Assembly (NCBI GenBank): GCA_014905825.1
Contig: JACGCN010000011.1
Location: forward strand, 372,001 to 436,000
Direction: 5' to 3'
Length of the DNA stretch: 64,000 nt
Source of the DNA: Lyophyllum atratum
Taxonomy: Eukaryota; Basidiomycota; Agaricomycetes; Agaricales; Lyophyllaceae
This document shows, piece by piece, positions 31,893 through 41,777 of this stretch (its first letter is position 1; every line of letters begins with the position of its first letter). Under the pieces are notes generated by a model, which was not told the DNA's origin, ran no database searches, and was given only the letters and a program-made list of their open reading frames with translations. Both the position numbers and the translations under genes were made by a program.

Positions 31893-34534
31893 TTCCCAGT
31901 ACGTACCTTGGCTCGCCGTGGTCGAGCCTCCTCGTTTCGATTATCCGATACAACAAGTTCAGTCATAGCGAACATCCGCTCGGTAGTATCTTCCCGAGCA
32001 TAGTAGTCATTGTCGTAAACATCCAGTTCCACATAGGATTCATGGCCGTCTTCAGTGTCCGCCTCCGATTCGGGGCGTTCACTATCGGTGTCCTCTGTTT
32101 GACCGTCTGACGTCTGATCGCCCTCGGTTTCAGAGCCCTCGCCCGGAGCCACTGTATGAGCTGCTCTAACAAACGCTCGTGGCTGTTTGGGCTTCGGGCA
32201 ATTCCTTGCGAAGTGGTCTTTAGAACCACAGTTGAAGCACCCGTCATTAGCGGGAGCCTTGTTGTAGTCCGGGCGACGGTTCTCGCCCGCCTTCGCTACC
32301 GGTTTCGCAACGGGCTTGCCACCTTGCTGACCACCTGAGCGTGGTTTGAATTCACCACGCCCTTGGGGTTTGTACTCCTGTGGTTTCCGGAATGGTTTGT
32401 CGTTACCAGTACTATACGATCGTCTCGCTCGGTTGAATGGTTGTGGGGTAGACAATCGTCCCCCAGCTGGTCTCCGAGCTGGTGTCGCAGGTGTCGGTTT
32501 CAACGCTATCTCGTCCTCGAGTAAGTCCGCAGTTTTCTTGGCTGCTTGATAAGCAAGGCCAAGAGCTAAGAACTCGTCCGCGGTATTGACTTCAGGTGAG
32601 AATCCTTCCTCAATGAGGTGGATTCGCATGTCTTGCGGGAGAGTTCGTAAGAACTTCCATAAGAACGTATAATCATCTGTTCTAGCTGCCATGTTTTGAG
32701 CATGATCTACAAGGTCGTCATATAGACCTTGTATTCCCTTGCTGGATGAGTACTTCACAGCGTTGAAGTCCTTGCGAGCATCTTGCATGGTTGACGGTAG
32801 GATGAACCGGTCATACAGCCCCAGAACGACGTCCTCAAACGTCCAATTCTGCTTATCCCGATTGACGTGAATAACATGGCGATTGTACCACTTTCTGGCT
32901 TCACCTTCCAAGAATTCTGAAGCTATAAGAACGCGCTCTTGGTTGCGTTCCTGTCCTCCAAACTGGCTCACAGCCAGCATCACGACTAAGCTGGCTAACC
33001 ACTCTTCTAAGTCTCCGAACTTCGCGCTACTGGAGTAGGTACCTACGGACTTTGCGTCCGCACATCGTGATTTCATCCCATCCAGTAATGATAACCGTGT
33101 GGCGAGTCGTTCATGAATCAGTCGACGCAATCGCTCATGCATTTTCAACTTATGTTGCTGGCCAGCAGCTTGGATTCCGTCCGCAATCGATTGACTGCGC
33201 CGGATTGGTTCTGGCATATAATAGCCTCGACTCATAGATCGAGGCTGTGCTGGTGACGGGGGTGCGTCGATACGCACCCGGTAATCCTGATGGCCTTCCG
33301 CCACCGGTAACAAGGGTATTTCCTCGGTACTTTCGTCCTTTATGTCGACAGTGGTTCCCTGTTTCTGAGACCACTGTCTAGCCATCTCGTCGATAGGTAC
33401 ATGACCTTCGAATACAACGCCTTGGTCGTCGTAGTTGGACACCCTGCTTGTAGCAAGGTCAGCGTTATGCAGTTGTTGATACGCAACGCGATCCTTCCAG
33501 TCCTTAGCCATCGGTATGCGAGCTAAGGTTGGCACTTGTATTCCTAGCGCTTCAGTCGCGCTCCTGGTAGGCATGTTGGTGTCGCGCACTACAGAAGGTG
33601 GTTCATACGACGAATCACTCGGAGGGTTACGCTTAGGTCCCTGCGAGATGGATTGAAAACGCTCTCGAGTCTGCTTTTCACGCTTAGCTGCCGCTCGACG
33701 ACGTCGATAGTCGTCCTTAGATTCACCCGGATGCCTTGCCTGGTGAAGGGCCAATACCGCCAATGCCGCTTCGTCCAACGGCATCTCGGGTTCGTTCCCT
33801 CTAGCGTACGGAGTGATATTCTCCGTACGCGCCTTTCCTTTTCCTTTGTCGAGGGCCGCATTGCGGATGGTAGGGGTGCCGACAATAGAACTCACTGCGG
33901 AGGTTGATGTTCCCTTAGGGTATTTCCTTCTATATTCCTTGACTACTACGGACAGTGCAGGAATAAATCGATCAGCGTAATTTACCGCTGACCGCACGGC
34001 ACTCCGTTCGATACCTGTATCGATCGCAACGAGGTGTTCAGCACGTTGCTCTAGCCTATGTCGCCGATGCTCGCTTTGCACATCGGTGGTACTCCAAAAT
34101 TGCGTCGCCTTCAACGCAATATACGCTTCCCGTTGGGATGCGCGTTCGTTTTCCTCGGGATCGGTCAAATCGTCCGGATCCGATGGCGGGTAAACAATGG
34201 TGGGCGCGATGGCGGGTGCGATCCCGGATGTGCCCGGTCCTAGCCTGCTGTCTGGCCACCGTGAAGTTCCCGAAGGTTGCCCGGCGTCAGGTCGATCTAA
34301 CCTGCCGTGATCTTGCGGGAGGGGTTCTGGTAAGGCCGGGTATATGTTCGATCCCGGATTTGCCTGTACCTCGGCAGTGCCAAGGCCCAGATGGTTGAAG
34401 GCTGGTGGACTATAGCCACCAGCCCATGATCCAGCCGCCTCCATCGCTGGGAATGGTACTGGCTGTGGCGTTTGCGCACCCTGCCAGTTGTCGTTGTCGT
34501 GAGACAAGTCGTCTTGCGGTGTGGGAACGTTGGT
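31893..34534 (-). pseudogene. Gypsy A gag with CCHC zinc knuckle
   Basis: Minus strand. The frame is open from 34642, and the first ATG with a plausible Gag start is 34534 (MTNVPTPQDD). The N-terminal ~500 residues are disordered and Pro/Gln/charged-rich. The capsid-like segment covers about 33050-32560 (FGDLEEWLASLVVML, EGEARKWYNRHVI, YDDLVDHAQNM, ALGLAYQAAKK). A CCHC knuckle CFNCGSKDHFARNC (about 32245) is followed by an acidic tail. Native gag continued into protease without a stop; here the MITE adds a false ending. Confidence 0.88.
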
Positions 34535-34657
34535 CATAGGGTCCAATAGGGTCCGAAAGGGTCCGTGGGTTTTTTGTGGGTTCTTGACGTCGGTTGGCGT
34601 CGGTTGGTGATCGAGAGTCGGTAGATGTAGCAGATTAAGCAAGTTAGCTTAAAAAAA

Positions 34658-34986
34658 TGTAACGGGGTTACGGGGGTAGGCCTTGCGTTCACGCTAGGCG
34701 TAAGCTTGACTGGTCTGTCGATTGCTACGTCTAGGTAAATTTACAAGGTCTGCTTTGTATCTATTTACTCTAAGTCCTTTAATAGGCAACGCCGGAAGGC
34801 GTTGCCAAACAATGTGATACAGAACCCGCCTTGGGCGGGTTCCGGGTATATGCGCCCTTACAGCATGCACCAGCATATAAGATCAAGTAAGGCCCCCATA
34901 GGCCTCCTAAGATATCCTTAAGTAGCGTATAACCGTCTACGCTCGTACCTATGTACACAAAGTACAACCTAGTACTATAATATACA
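34658..34986 (-). repeat. 5' LTR of Gypsy A
   Basis: On the minus strand it would begin TGTATATTATAG and end CCCCGTTACA. The right boundary is supported by the related relic LTR at 39525-39655, where similarity stops at the same TACA. The left boundary is inferred from TG..CA ends only. It contains two hairpins (AACGCCGGAAGGCGTT and ACCCGCCTTGGGCGGGT). 34987-35082 holds nothing recognised. Confidence 0.7.
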
Positions 34987-35082
34987 CCAAGGCAAGACAA
35001 ACCAATATTATACAATATTGTACACCCAAAACATCGACAAGATAATCGCAAAACAAACGTACCAAATACTCAAGTCAAGGTG

Positions 35083-36129
35083 TCAAGGCCCTGAGGCCGA
35101 AGCCACCCTCGAGAGCTCATGCTCCAGCATTGCCGCCGCCTCCATACAGTGCATCACAGACTCGGGGGTGGGAGCATCCAACCGCCCACCACCCGGACCT
35201 AGCATACGCAGAAACTGGGTCAAGGCGACCAGCTTCGGCGTTGCTTCGTTCAGCATGTTTTGCAGTGGGGATGGTGGCAAAGGTGCAGAAGGGATGGCCG
35301 GGGGTACGTGAGCCGGTTGGTGCTGGTGCCAAAGAGGATCGTCATGGAAAGGTGGGACGGGATGCAGCTGAGATGAACGGTTGTCGTAGTCAGAGTTGTT
35401 ATGAAACTCTCCAGTAAGATGTTCCGCCTCCTCGTCAAAGTCGCTGTCTTCCGCCCCTGGTCGGAGACAAGGTGAATCAGGAGCAGAAGCCAACCTGGTT
35501 TGGCTGGCGGGATTGTTTGATTCCGTGAGATGTTCTTGAACGGTCGAGGTAGGGTCGCTTCGAGAGCTCTGTGAAGTCCGATTCGCTGTAGTCCTAGTCG
35601 AAGGGCTGATTAAACGTGCAGCTTTCTTATGCGGTGTGCGAGCCATAAACGCCTGTGGCTCTAGGCGCTGCATCTCTCTCCGAATCCATTCTCTGCCGAG
35701 ATGAGAAGATTAGGTAAAGATGCAACAGGACTGAGTAAACACACACCTAGTGATATCAATCCCCGTCTTCTGGAGTATGCGTGCCTTCACAATCTCTGCG
35801 CCAATCTTCCCTGCCGGGTCCTTCACCATTTGGTCGAGCACGAGCCGCCGCTTCTCCGCATCCGGGAGTTCTGCTGTCGTCCGCCCACTAGCTTTCAGTC
35901 CGAGAAGCCGCCGTCTCCGAGCGACTGTGGATTCGCTAGTCACGAAACGCACAATGTAGCAGCGTGGATCTCGTCAGAAAGCAGGCAGCTGGGTGGTAGC
36001 AGTAGGCGACAGACCTTAGAATGACGCCATGCTCGTCACGGAGCAACTTGCTGAGGCGCTTCCTGTCAGTGATTCCCTGGCGGTGGTATGCCCTGAGAAG
36101 CTCTGGAACGCGCGGATCATTGGCTGGTG
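35083..36129 (-). CDS. Integrase-type HTH protein lacking a catalytic core (derived gene or fragment)
   Basis: Three minus-strand exons, 36129-36015, 35935-35747 and 35692-35083, join in frame. The first ~80 residues form helix-rich DNA-binding-type sequence: PANDPRVPELLRAYHRQGIT, RKRLSKLLRDEHGV, ESTVARRRRLLGLKASGRTT, VLDQMVKDPAGK. This resembles the N-terminal HTH region of agaric integrase-core (DDE) proteins that I recall. Where the catalytic core should follow, the sequence becomes Ser/Thr/Pro-rich (ARTPHKKAARL...). It ends in a helical acidic C-terminus (HCMEAAAMLEHELSRV). The 5' exon and start codon are unresolved; 36129 is an acceptor (CTTTAG). It may be a domesticated DNA-binding protein or a transposon remnant. 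Confidence 0.6.
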
Positions 36130-36498
36130 CTAAAGTCCATGCATGTAAAGGACCGTGGATACACGTTCGAAGTTAGCATATACGTTTTTGTCAATGGACA
36201 CGGATATTACTGACGACAGTGCTTGTGCTTGTTAATGCCACGCGGATTATTGTTCGTGGGACGTTTGCTGCTGCCAGCAACGGCTCCATCCTGTGTTGGC
36301 TGCCATCCAGCAGTCAAGATGCGTTAGCACTCTGGAGTCGTCGTGGTTGGAGAGTGAAGAGAAAATGTACCATGTGATCACGACGCGACTCCATGAATCT
36401 CACCAACTTCAAGTTGAAGTTATAGTGGTTTCCCATGCATGTGACCTTACCATGATTAATTTTGCCTTTCGACTTGAATCTTCTGCTTGAACTTCCTG
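36130..36498. other. Intergenic between divergent genes
   Basis: 369 bases that should contain the unresolved first exon of the minus-strand HTH gene and the promoter of the plus-strand MYND gene. No clear motif seen. Confidence 0.5.
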
Positions 36499-38564
36499 AT
36501 GTCGAGGCCGCAGCGGAAACCCGCTCTACCGAAGGCAATTCGAGTAAGATATCTTGAATTGTATCTATAGCGGATTCTAACTGAACCTTCCTAGACGCTC
36601 GTGAACAGGGCGACAGAGGAACCATATGAATACCTGCCGTCCCTTCTTGAAATACTCAGGGATGAACCTTCATGGGCTGCGTATCCTGAGGTCATTCCGT
36701 TATTCTTCCGCCAATTCGAAAGGACACCGCCGTCAAGCCGTGTCGCCAGGGAAGATATCATCGCTTTTGAACTTGCCAAGATGGCACTCGATGGCGTTGC
36801 TGCTGCGAAGTCTATGACAGTGCATCGGGAGGCTGCGGACAAAGACTTCGACCTCTCGTATCTCCTGCCGTCCTGGCCAGCCATGTGGAAGTGGATGCAT
36901 TATTTGTATTACGAGATAGACGACGGCCGCAAGCTGGATACGACCTTCAACGCCGCATCGCGACCGCTAGTCGAGAGGCTTTTCATCATGAACATCATGC
37001 AGCGCATCTTTTCCTTACTTTTCATGTACGAATGTCCCTCCCCTATATGTGAAGCCATCGCGGCGTCTGATGGAGTGTTGAAGATGGCCATGGAGATCTG
37101 GGTACGGCATCCTGACAGACCTCGAAATCTTCTCATTCCTTGGCTTGAACGAGGCAAGGGAATCAGCATGGCGCTGTCAGACATCCTTGACTTGGAACCC
37201 ACCGAGTCTCCCGAGCTGGCCTCTGGTTTTGGAATCGGGCAAAAGGCATTGGCTGCATTGCTCATCAAACCATTGCGTTTCGTTGCTAACGAAGGAGAGA
37301 ACCGGTGGAGTTCCACTTCTGGGTACATCCATGTCTACTCGAAGCTTACGAAGCGGGCTCCGGAAATCATGAGAATGGTTCTCGCGCATGACCTTATAGA
37401 CGAAGTCCTTTCTACCCTCGAAGCCCTCCTATCTATCCCTGCACCAGTCCTCCCTGCAATTCACGACTGCACAAGAGGTTGTTTTATCCTCATCATTCAC
37501 GCAGAGCCCTTGCATTCGAACTACGGATGGCTTCTCGACTCCTTACGCTCGAAGCTCGTTCAATGCCTCCTGAGATTTGCAGGCCGCCCATTGGAAGGCC
37601 ACGATGCAGAGGATGGTGGGGATCATAGTGCGCATCCGGCCCTTCTGGGAATTATACGGATCCTTCAGAGATATGTCGTCCATCGCCCAGTCCTGAAGCT
37701 GCTAGGGAATATCGGCCGATCGCAATCAGTAAATTCTCTCAGGTTGCAGCTACCCTCCGACAGCCGGCTCCGGGTGGAATGGACTGTATTTCTAGCTCAC
37801 GTCTTTGAGCTACAGAAGATACAGGCCTCGTTTGAGCAGAGCGAAGAATCCAAGATGAAGTGCTTCTCATATGCAGTGCGTCTTTCTTGTTGCTAGAGCT
37901 TCTATTATTTCATGATATCTCTGGGAAGTGTATGAATGTCGAAACCTCCAAACGCTTTCAAAGATGTGGTCAATGCCAGGAAGCGGTCTACTGCTCGCTG
38001 TTGTGCCAGCGGGAAGACTGGCAGAATGGGAGTCATCGTGAAGCGTGTCGAGCATCCTGTAACGGCCGACCTGGTAAGAGCAGTTTCTATGTTCTGTCTC
38101 CAGGCATACTCGCAATAACACTCCGAGTATCAGAAACCGGGGTTCGTATCTCCCTCAGAGACCGGGCCTACTTCTCATTCCTCGCCGATAATCTGATGAA
38201 AGAAAAACATAAGGATATCACGGATTTTCGAGATAGGTTGTTTTACGAGCATCCGACCACTTCACCCAGATCTCTGTGCCTGTCCCTGGATTTCCTGCGA
38301 TATCCCCCTACAACGGCCGTCTTTCTGGAATCGGCCTTTGATCCCTGTAACCCCTACATGAAATCTCAGGAAGAACTAGTCAGGCCGTCGACTTCGATTA
38401 TCCGACTTCCAGCGGTCTCTCAACAATCAGCACGGCTTCCGATCGTTCAACCATGTTTTATGATTCGCTATGCATTAGACCGGATGGTGGCCATATACAC
38501 TCCTTCTAGAGCATCCGGTGACTTGTTTGGCTGGTTAGATGCTGCACAGCCCTCGGACGAATAG
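36499..38564 (+). CDS. MYND-type zinc finger protein
   Basis: Three exons: 36499-36543 (MSRPQRKPALPKAIR), 36595-37875 and 37929-38564, for about 653 residues. The start ATG at 36499 is followed by a canonical GTAAGA donor. The N-terminal ~420 residues are an all-helical repeat-like region without known motifs. The MYND finger then spans the second intron: KCFSYACMN, RFQRCGQCQEAVYCSLLCQREDW, HREAC, supplying the Cys/His pattern. The C-terminal ~180 residues are unassigned. A 30-base GTAAGA...CCAG stretch at about 38075-38104 could be a tiny intron; both forms keep frame. MYND fingers bind proline-rich partners. Such proteins are numerous in Agaricomycetes, and no SET domain is present, so I do not assign a specific role. 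Confidence 0.85.
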
Positions 38565-39524
38565 GCGCGTTGTATAGATCTGAGGAGAAATAGGACAAGG
38601 GTGTTGAAATCGAAGCTAGCAATCACATCGGCACTCCCTTATCTCATCACCGGCTATGTTGTGCTGGGATATATGGATTCACTTTGGCGGCTCATGAGAA
38701 ATGATCCACATCCAAGCGAGCATAACGGTGTCCAGAGGCGGTGGGTGCGGAATACCGTCCGGCAGTCAGTGGCGTCCCCATTCATCCCTTGTTCATCCCA
38801 CAACGAGTTCCAAAATCTTCCATTCGAGAACTAGCAGGAGGTAATCTCCACAAATTCTCGACTTGATCTGACAATTCCAAGCTAGCAGGAGGCCTTGGAA
38901 TTGTCCACAACCACTGGGTCGTTTGCCTATGATGCCAATTCGATCCATCAGTATTCAGGTTGCTTCAGCTAGGCGATGGCTGTTCAAGGTTCGTGCCGGA
39001 CATGCTGAATCCATCATGTCGCATTTGAGCTTGTGCCATCGAATATCGGGACAATCGAATATAACCATCCACGGGCCAATGGCCTTCTACATCTTCTACC
39101 TCGACTATATCGAGCTCCCACCCGAGTTCAGGTTGCGCGGCCATCCGGCGAACGATACCAATGGCCCTCCACAGGTGGGAAACGACGGCCCCGGCACTAA
39201 GGATACCAGTCTGTCTTCCTCAGCTGAGCGCGAGTCGTCTCTGTAACCCCCGCCAAAATACCTCCATCACGCCACAGGGAACGTCGATGCGGCTGTATCT
39301 GCCGTATCCCACTCCGTACAACATCAAGCACTCCCTCAACCACGTCTGATAATGACCTACTCAACGTGTCCCTTCCCCTACGATACACAAATATCTCAAA
39401 GTGTCAATGAGAAGCACGATTCTATGTCCCCTACGATACACAAATATCTCAAAGTGTCGATGAGAAGCACGATTCTATGTACACCTAAGGATGCGCGAGG
39501 ACAGGGTTCTCTCGAATGTACGTA
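38565..39524. repeat. Intergenic region with paired hairpins and a 53-base tandem repeat
   Basis: No supported gene. Two hairpins share the loop CTAGCAGGAGG but have different stems: TCGAGAA/TTCTCGA (38824-38861) and ACAATTCCAAG/CTTGGAATTGT (38871-38904). A 53-base tandem duplication (39374-39426 and 39427-39479, TCCCCTACGATACAC...) differs at one base. Confidence 0.7.
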
Positions 39525-39657
39525 TGTATAAAGCTCTGCATGCACCAGCATATAGAATTAAGTAAAGCCCCCATCGGCCTCCTGAGATATGGTATAACCA
39601 TCTACGCCCATACCTATCACAGGTACACGCAGTACACCCCAATATAATGTACACCAC
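39525..39657 (-). repeat. Relic LTR fragment related to Gypsy A
   Basis: Shares CATGCACCAGCATATA, AAGYAAAGCCCCCATMGGCCTCCT and the terminal ATAATRTACACCA with 34860-34988, with many differences. It ends next to the mannosyltransferase 3' end. Confidence 0.75.
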
Positions 39658-39780
39658 CACAAAAAATGCAACCACCCCTTCGTCCAGCCTCGTTCTACAG
39701 CTTGTTAAAAGCTCGAAGCGACTTGAACGCATCGAAGCGAATGCAACGCCAGGGTCCCTACCACTTACGAAGCAAGCAAA

Positions 39781-41568
39781 TCAAAGCCCCAGAATCCTAC
39801 GATCATGCCTCACCTGCACCGCATCCGCCCTCATCGACTTATTCGACACCCTCTCCCATATCGGATCCACATCCGGTCCGTCCAGATCGCCCGCGCCGTC
39901 CCAGCCCCAGCACCACACTACCCAATTAAAAAGCACTCAGCATCAGCAATCCACACACAAGACACAAGACACAAGACACAAGACACAAGACACAAGACAC
40001 AAGACACAAGACACAAGACACAAGACACAAGACACAAGACACAAGACACAAAACACATAAGGCTCGGACAAGGCACGTACCGTTTTCAGGCCCAGGCACA
40101 AACGTCAACGGCTCGCTCTCCTCCTGCGTGAACAGCCGGTCGTGCGGGCCGAACCACGCGCGGTCTTGTGGGTCGGTGCGGGGGTCGTCGGGGAGGCCGC
40201 CTAGGCGGGTGTATCCCCGGATGGCGGTGAGGTTGCGGCGGGAGGGGTGGATGATGTCGAATACTTTCTGTGTACCCCTCAGAACGCATACATAGAGAAG
40301 GAGAGAGAGAGCTCACCCTGTCGTAAGCTAATTTAACACGGGGCACCATCATAATCCGCCCATACCCCGCCTCCCAATAGTCATTACAAATAAGACTACA
40401 CTCACTCGCACTACACTCCCCCTCCGTAATCCTCGCCATCCTAAACCTCACACCCGGCGGCGAATAAAACGGCGCCGGATCCAACACCGCGATGCCGTTC
40501 CAGCACGACTGCACCTGCACCGGCAGATGCCTCTGGAACCTCTCCGCCGACTCCTTGTGGTGGAATATCCGCTCGAAGGGGGCGTTTTCTAGGGCGGTGC
40601 CGTTGATGTCGCGGGCGACCCAGTTGTCGTAGAACACGGGGGCGTTGATCTCGTCGTGGTACATGTAGTCTGCGGCACACGTGATCCCGGCGTTGTTGGT
40701 GCGGCTTTGGAGGATGAGCTCGAGGAGGTCGTCCACGCACGGGAGAATGTCGTTCATGAACACGATAGTATCGAAGTACTCGTTCTCCGCGTCGCGCAAT
40801 TCATGTAGGGGCACGAAAGCGGCGTTGCGCACCTCGGCGAGGTACTCGATGCGGTGGTTGAACGCCCCGCGCGTGCGCATGCTCGTGCGGATCGTGATGC
40901 GCATTCCGACGCTGCGTGTGAGGGCATCGAATATGCGGAGGAGGGCTTTGGTTTGGTCGGAGGAGCCGTTCTCGTAGATGGAGACGAAGACGTTGTGGTA
41001 CCCGAGGACGGAGGACACGCGGAAGAGGGTGGCGAAGAGGTCGGGGATGACGTCGAAGGAGTTGTAGAGGTTGATGGCGAAGAAGTATTTGTGCTCGCTC
41101 GGGACCAGGGCCCTACGTCCGCTGCGGTGGGTGTCGTGGTCGGAGTCGGATGCGAAGAAGTGGGAGAAGAAGGAGCCGGTGGAGGGGGGTTTGTGCCCGA
41201 TGAGACTGGCGTAGCGGTCGGAGGCTTGTTGGGTGTACAGCGGCTGGGAGTTCCGCGTGCATTCTTTGGTGTAGTGCGGCGTGAGGGACGTTAGGAGTTT
41301 AAGGACGCGAGCGCGCTGCTCGAGTGTGGGGAGCTGGATGGGTTGACGGCTCTGCTGGTGCGATTTTGGTGGAATGTGGTTACTCCGCCACGCTGTCGAG
41401 GTCTGCGAGCATGTTAGTGAGAGGAGCAGTGGTGGGAGGTCGCGGGGGACGCACCGTTGTCCATGGGAGTATTCGAGAAACCAGTATTCCGAACAACACG
41501 CCGATGGCCAGCGCTACGGGCGTGGGCAGACGCCGTGGTAGGCGCGGTATGCCAGCCTGCTTGCCCAT
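39781..41568 (-). CDS. CMT1/CAP59-family alpha-1,3-mannosyltransferase-like protein
   Basis: Four minus-strand exons, 41568-41455, 41402-40317, 40267-40081 and 39917-39781, join in frame to 508 residues. A type II topology is predicted: a short basic N-terminus (MGKQAGIPRLPRRLP) then a membrane segment PVALAIGVLFGILVSRIL (residues ~17-36). The CAP59_mtransfer domain shows YFFAINLYNSFDVIPDLF, VSIYENGSSDQTK, TIVFMNDILPCVDDLLEL, NAGITCAADYMYHD and FRMARITEGECSASECSL. The C-terminus has RGYTRLGGLPDDPRTDPQD, WFGPHDRLFTQ and FVPGPEN. The family includes Cryptococcus Cmt1p, a GDP-mannose-dependent glycan transferase, so Golgi action is inferred. The last intron contains the (ACACAAG)n microsatellite. 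It is divergently paired with the SGNH-like gene at 41778. Confidence 0.88.
39954..40051 (+). repeat. (ACACAAG)n microsatellite inside an intron
   Basis: About 14 copies of a 7-base unit inside the last intron of the mannosyltransferase gene. The intron is 163 bases against about 50 for its neighbours. Confidence 0.92.
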
Positions 41569-41777
41569 CGTCGAGCAAGTCTTTCGAGAGCCGACCGTTG
41601 CTGAGCACGAGGTGGAGGGAGGAGGAAAATGCTTCCGTCAGCGGATGGCAGGTCGGCGTCCTAACACCCTGACGGCTCGTTGACGGCTACTAGATGTGAC
41701 TTGATCCCTTCCTTTCCTTCCTTTCACTTTTTTTCTTTTTCCTCTTCCCTCTTCCCTCTTCTCAGGTCCCACGTCGC
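41569..41777. promoter_or_regulatory. Shared divergent promoter region
   Basis: 209 bases between two head-to-head genes. The plus side has a long pyrimidine tract (about 41706-41765, CCTTTCCTTCC / CTCTTCCCTCTT) ending close to the start codon, a common arrangement in filamentous fungal promoters. Confidence 0.6.

Larger units (their letters stand above)
1..34986 (-). mobile_element. Ty3/Gypsy LTR retrotransposon A, 5' part, interrupted by nested insertions
   Basis: Minus-strand element reading from a 5' LTR (34658-34986) through gag (zinc knuckle), aspartic protease, RT, RNase H and the integrase at 1-1024, where it leaves the window; the 3' LTR is not seen. Removing element B (1025-28166) and one copy of TCGT restores a continuous frame across the break between RNase H and integrase. 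Removing the MITE at 31251-31892 and one copy of its 8-base duplication restores gag-protease as one frame. The gag-pol polyprotein was therefore probably one long ORF. It now carries two in-frame TGA stops (30777, 29075), a frameshift near 30130 and an RT motif reading YLDN, so this copy is dead. Confidence 0.9.

Noticed and set aside
39926..40108. Cys/Val/Leu-repeat minus ORF
   Set aside because: It is the reverse reading of the (ACACAAG) microsatellite in an intron.
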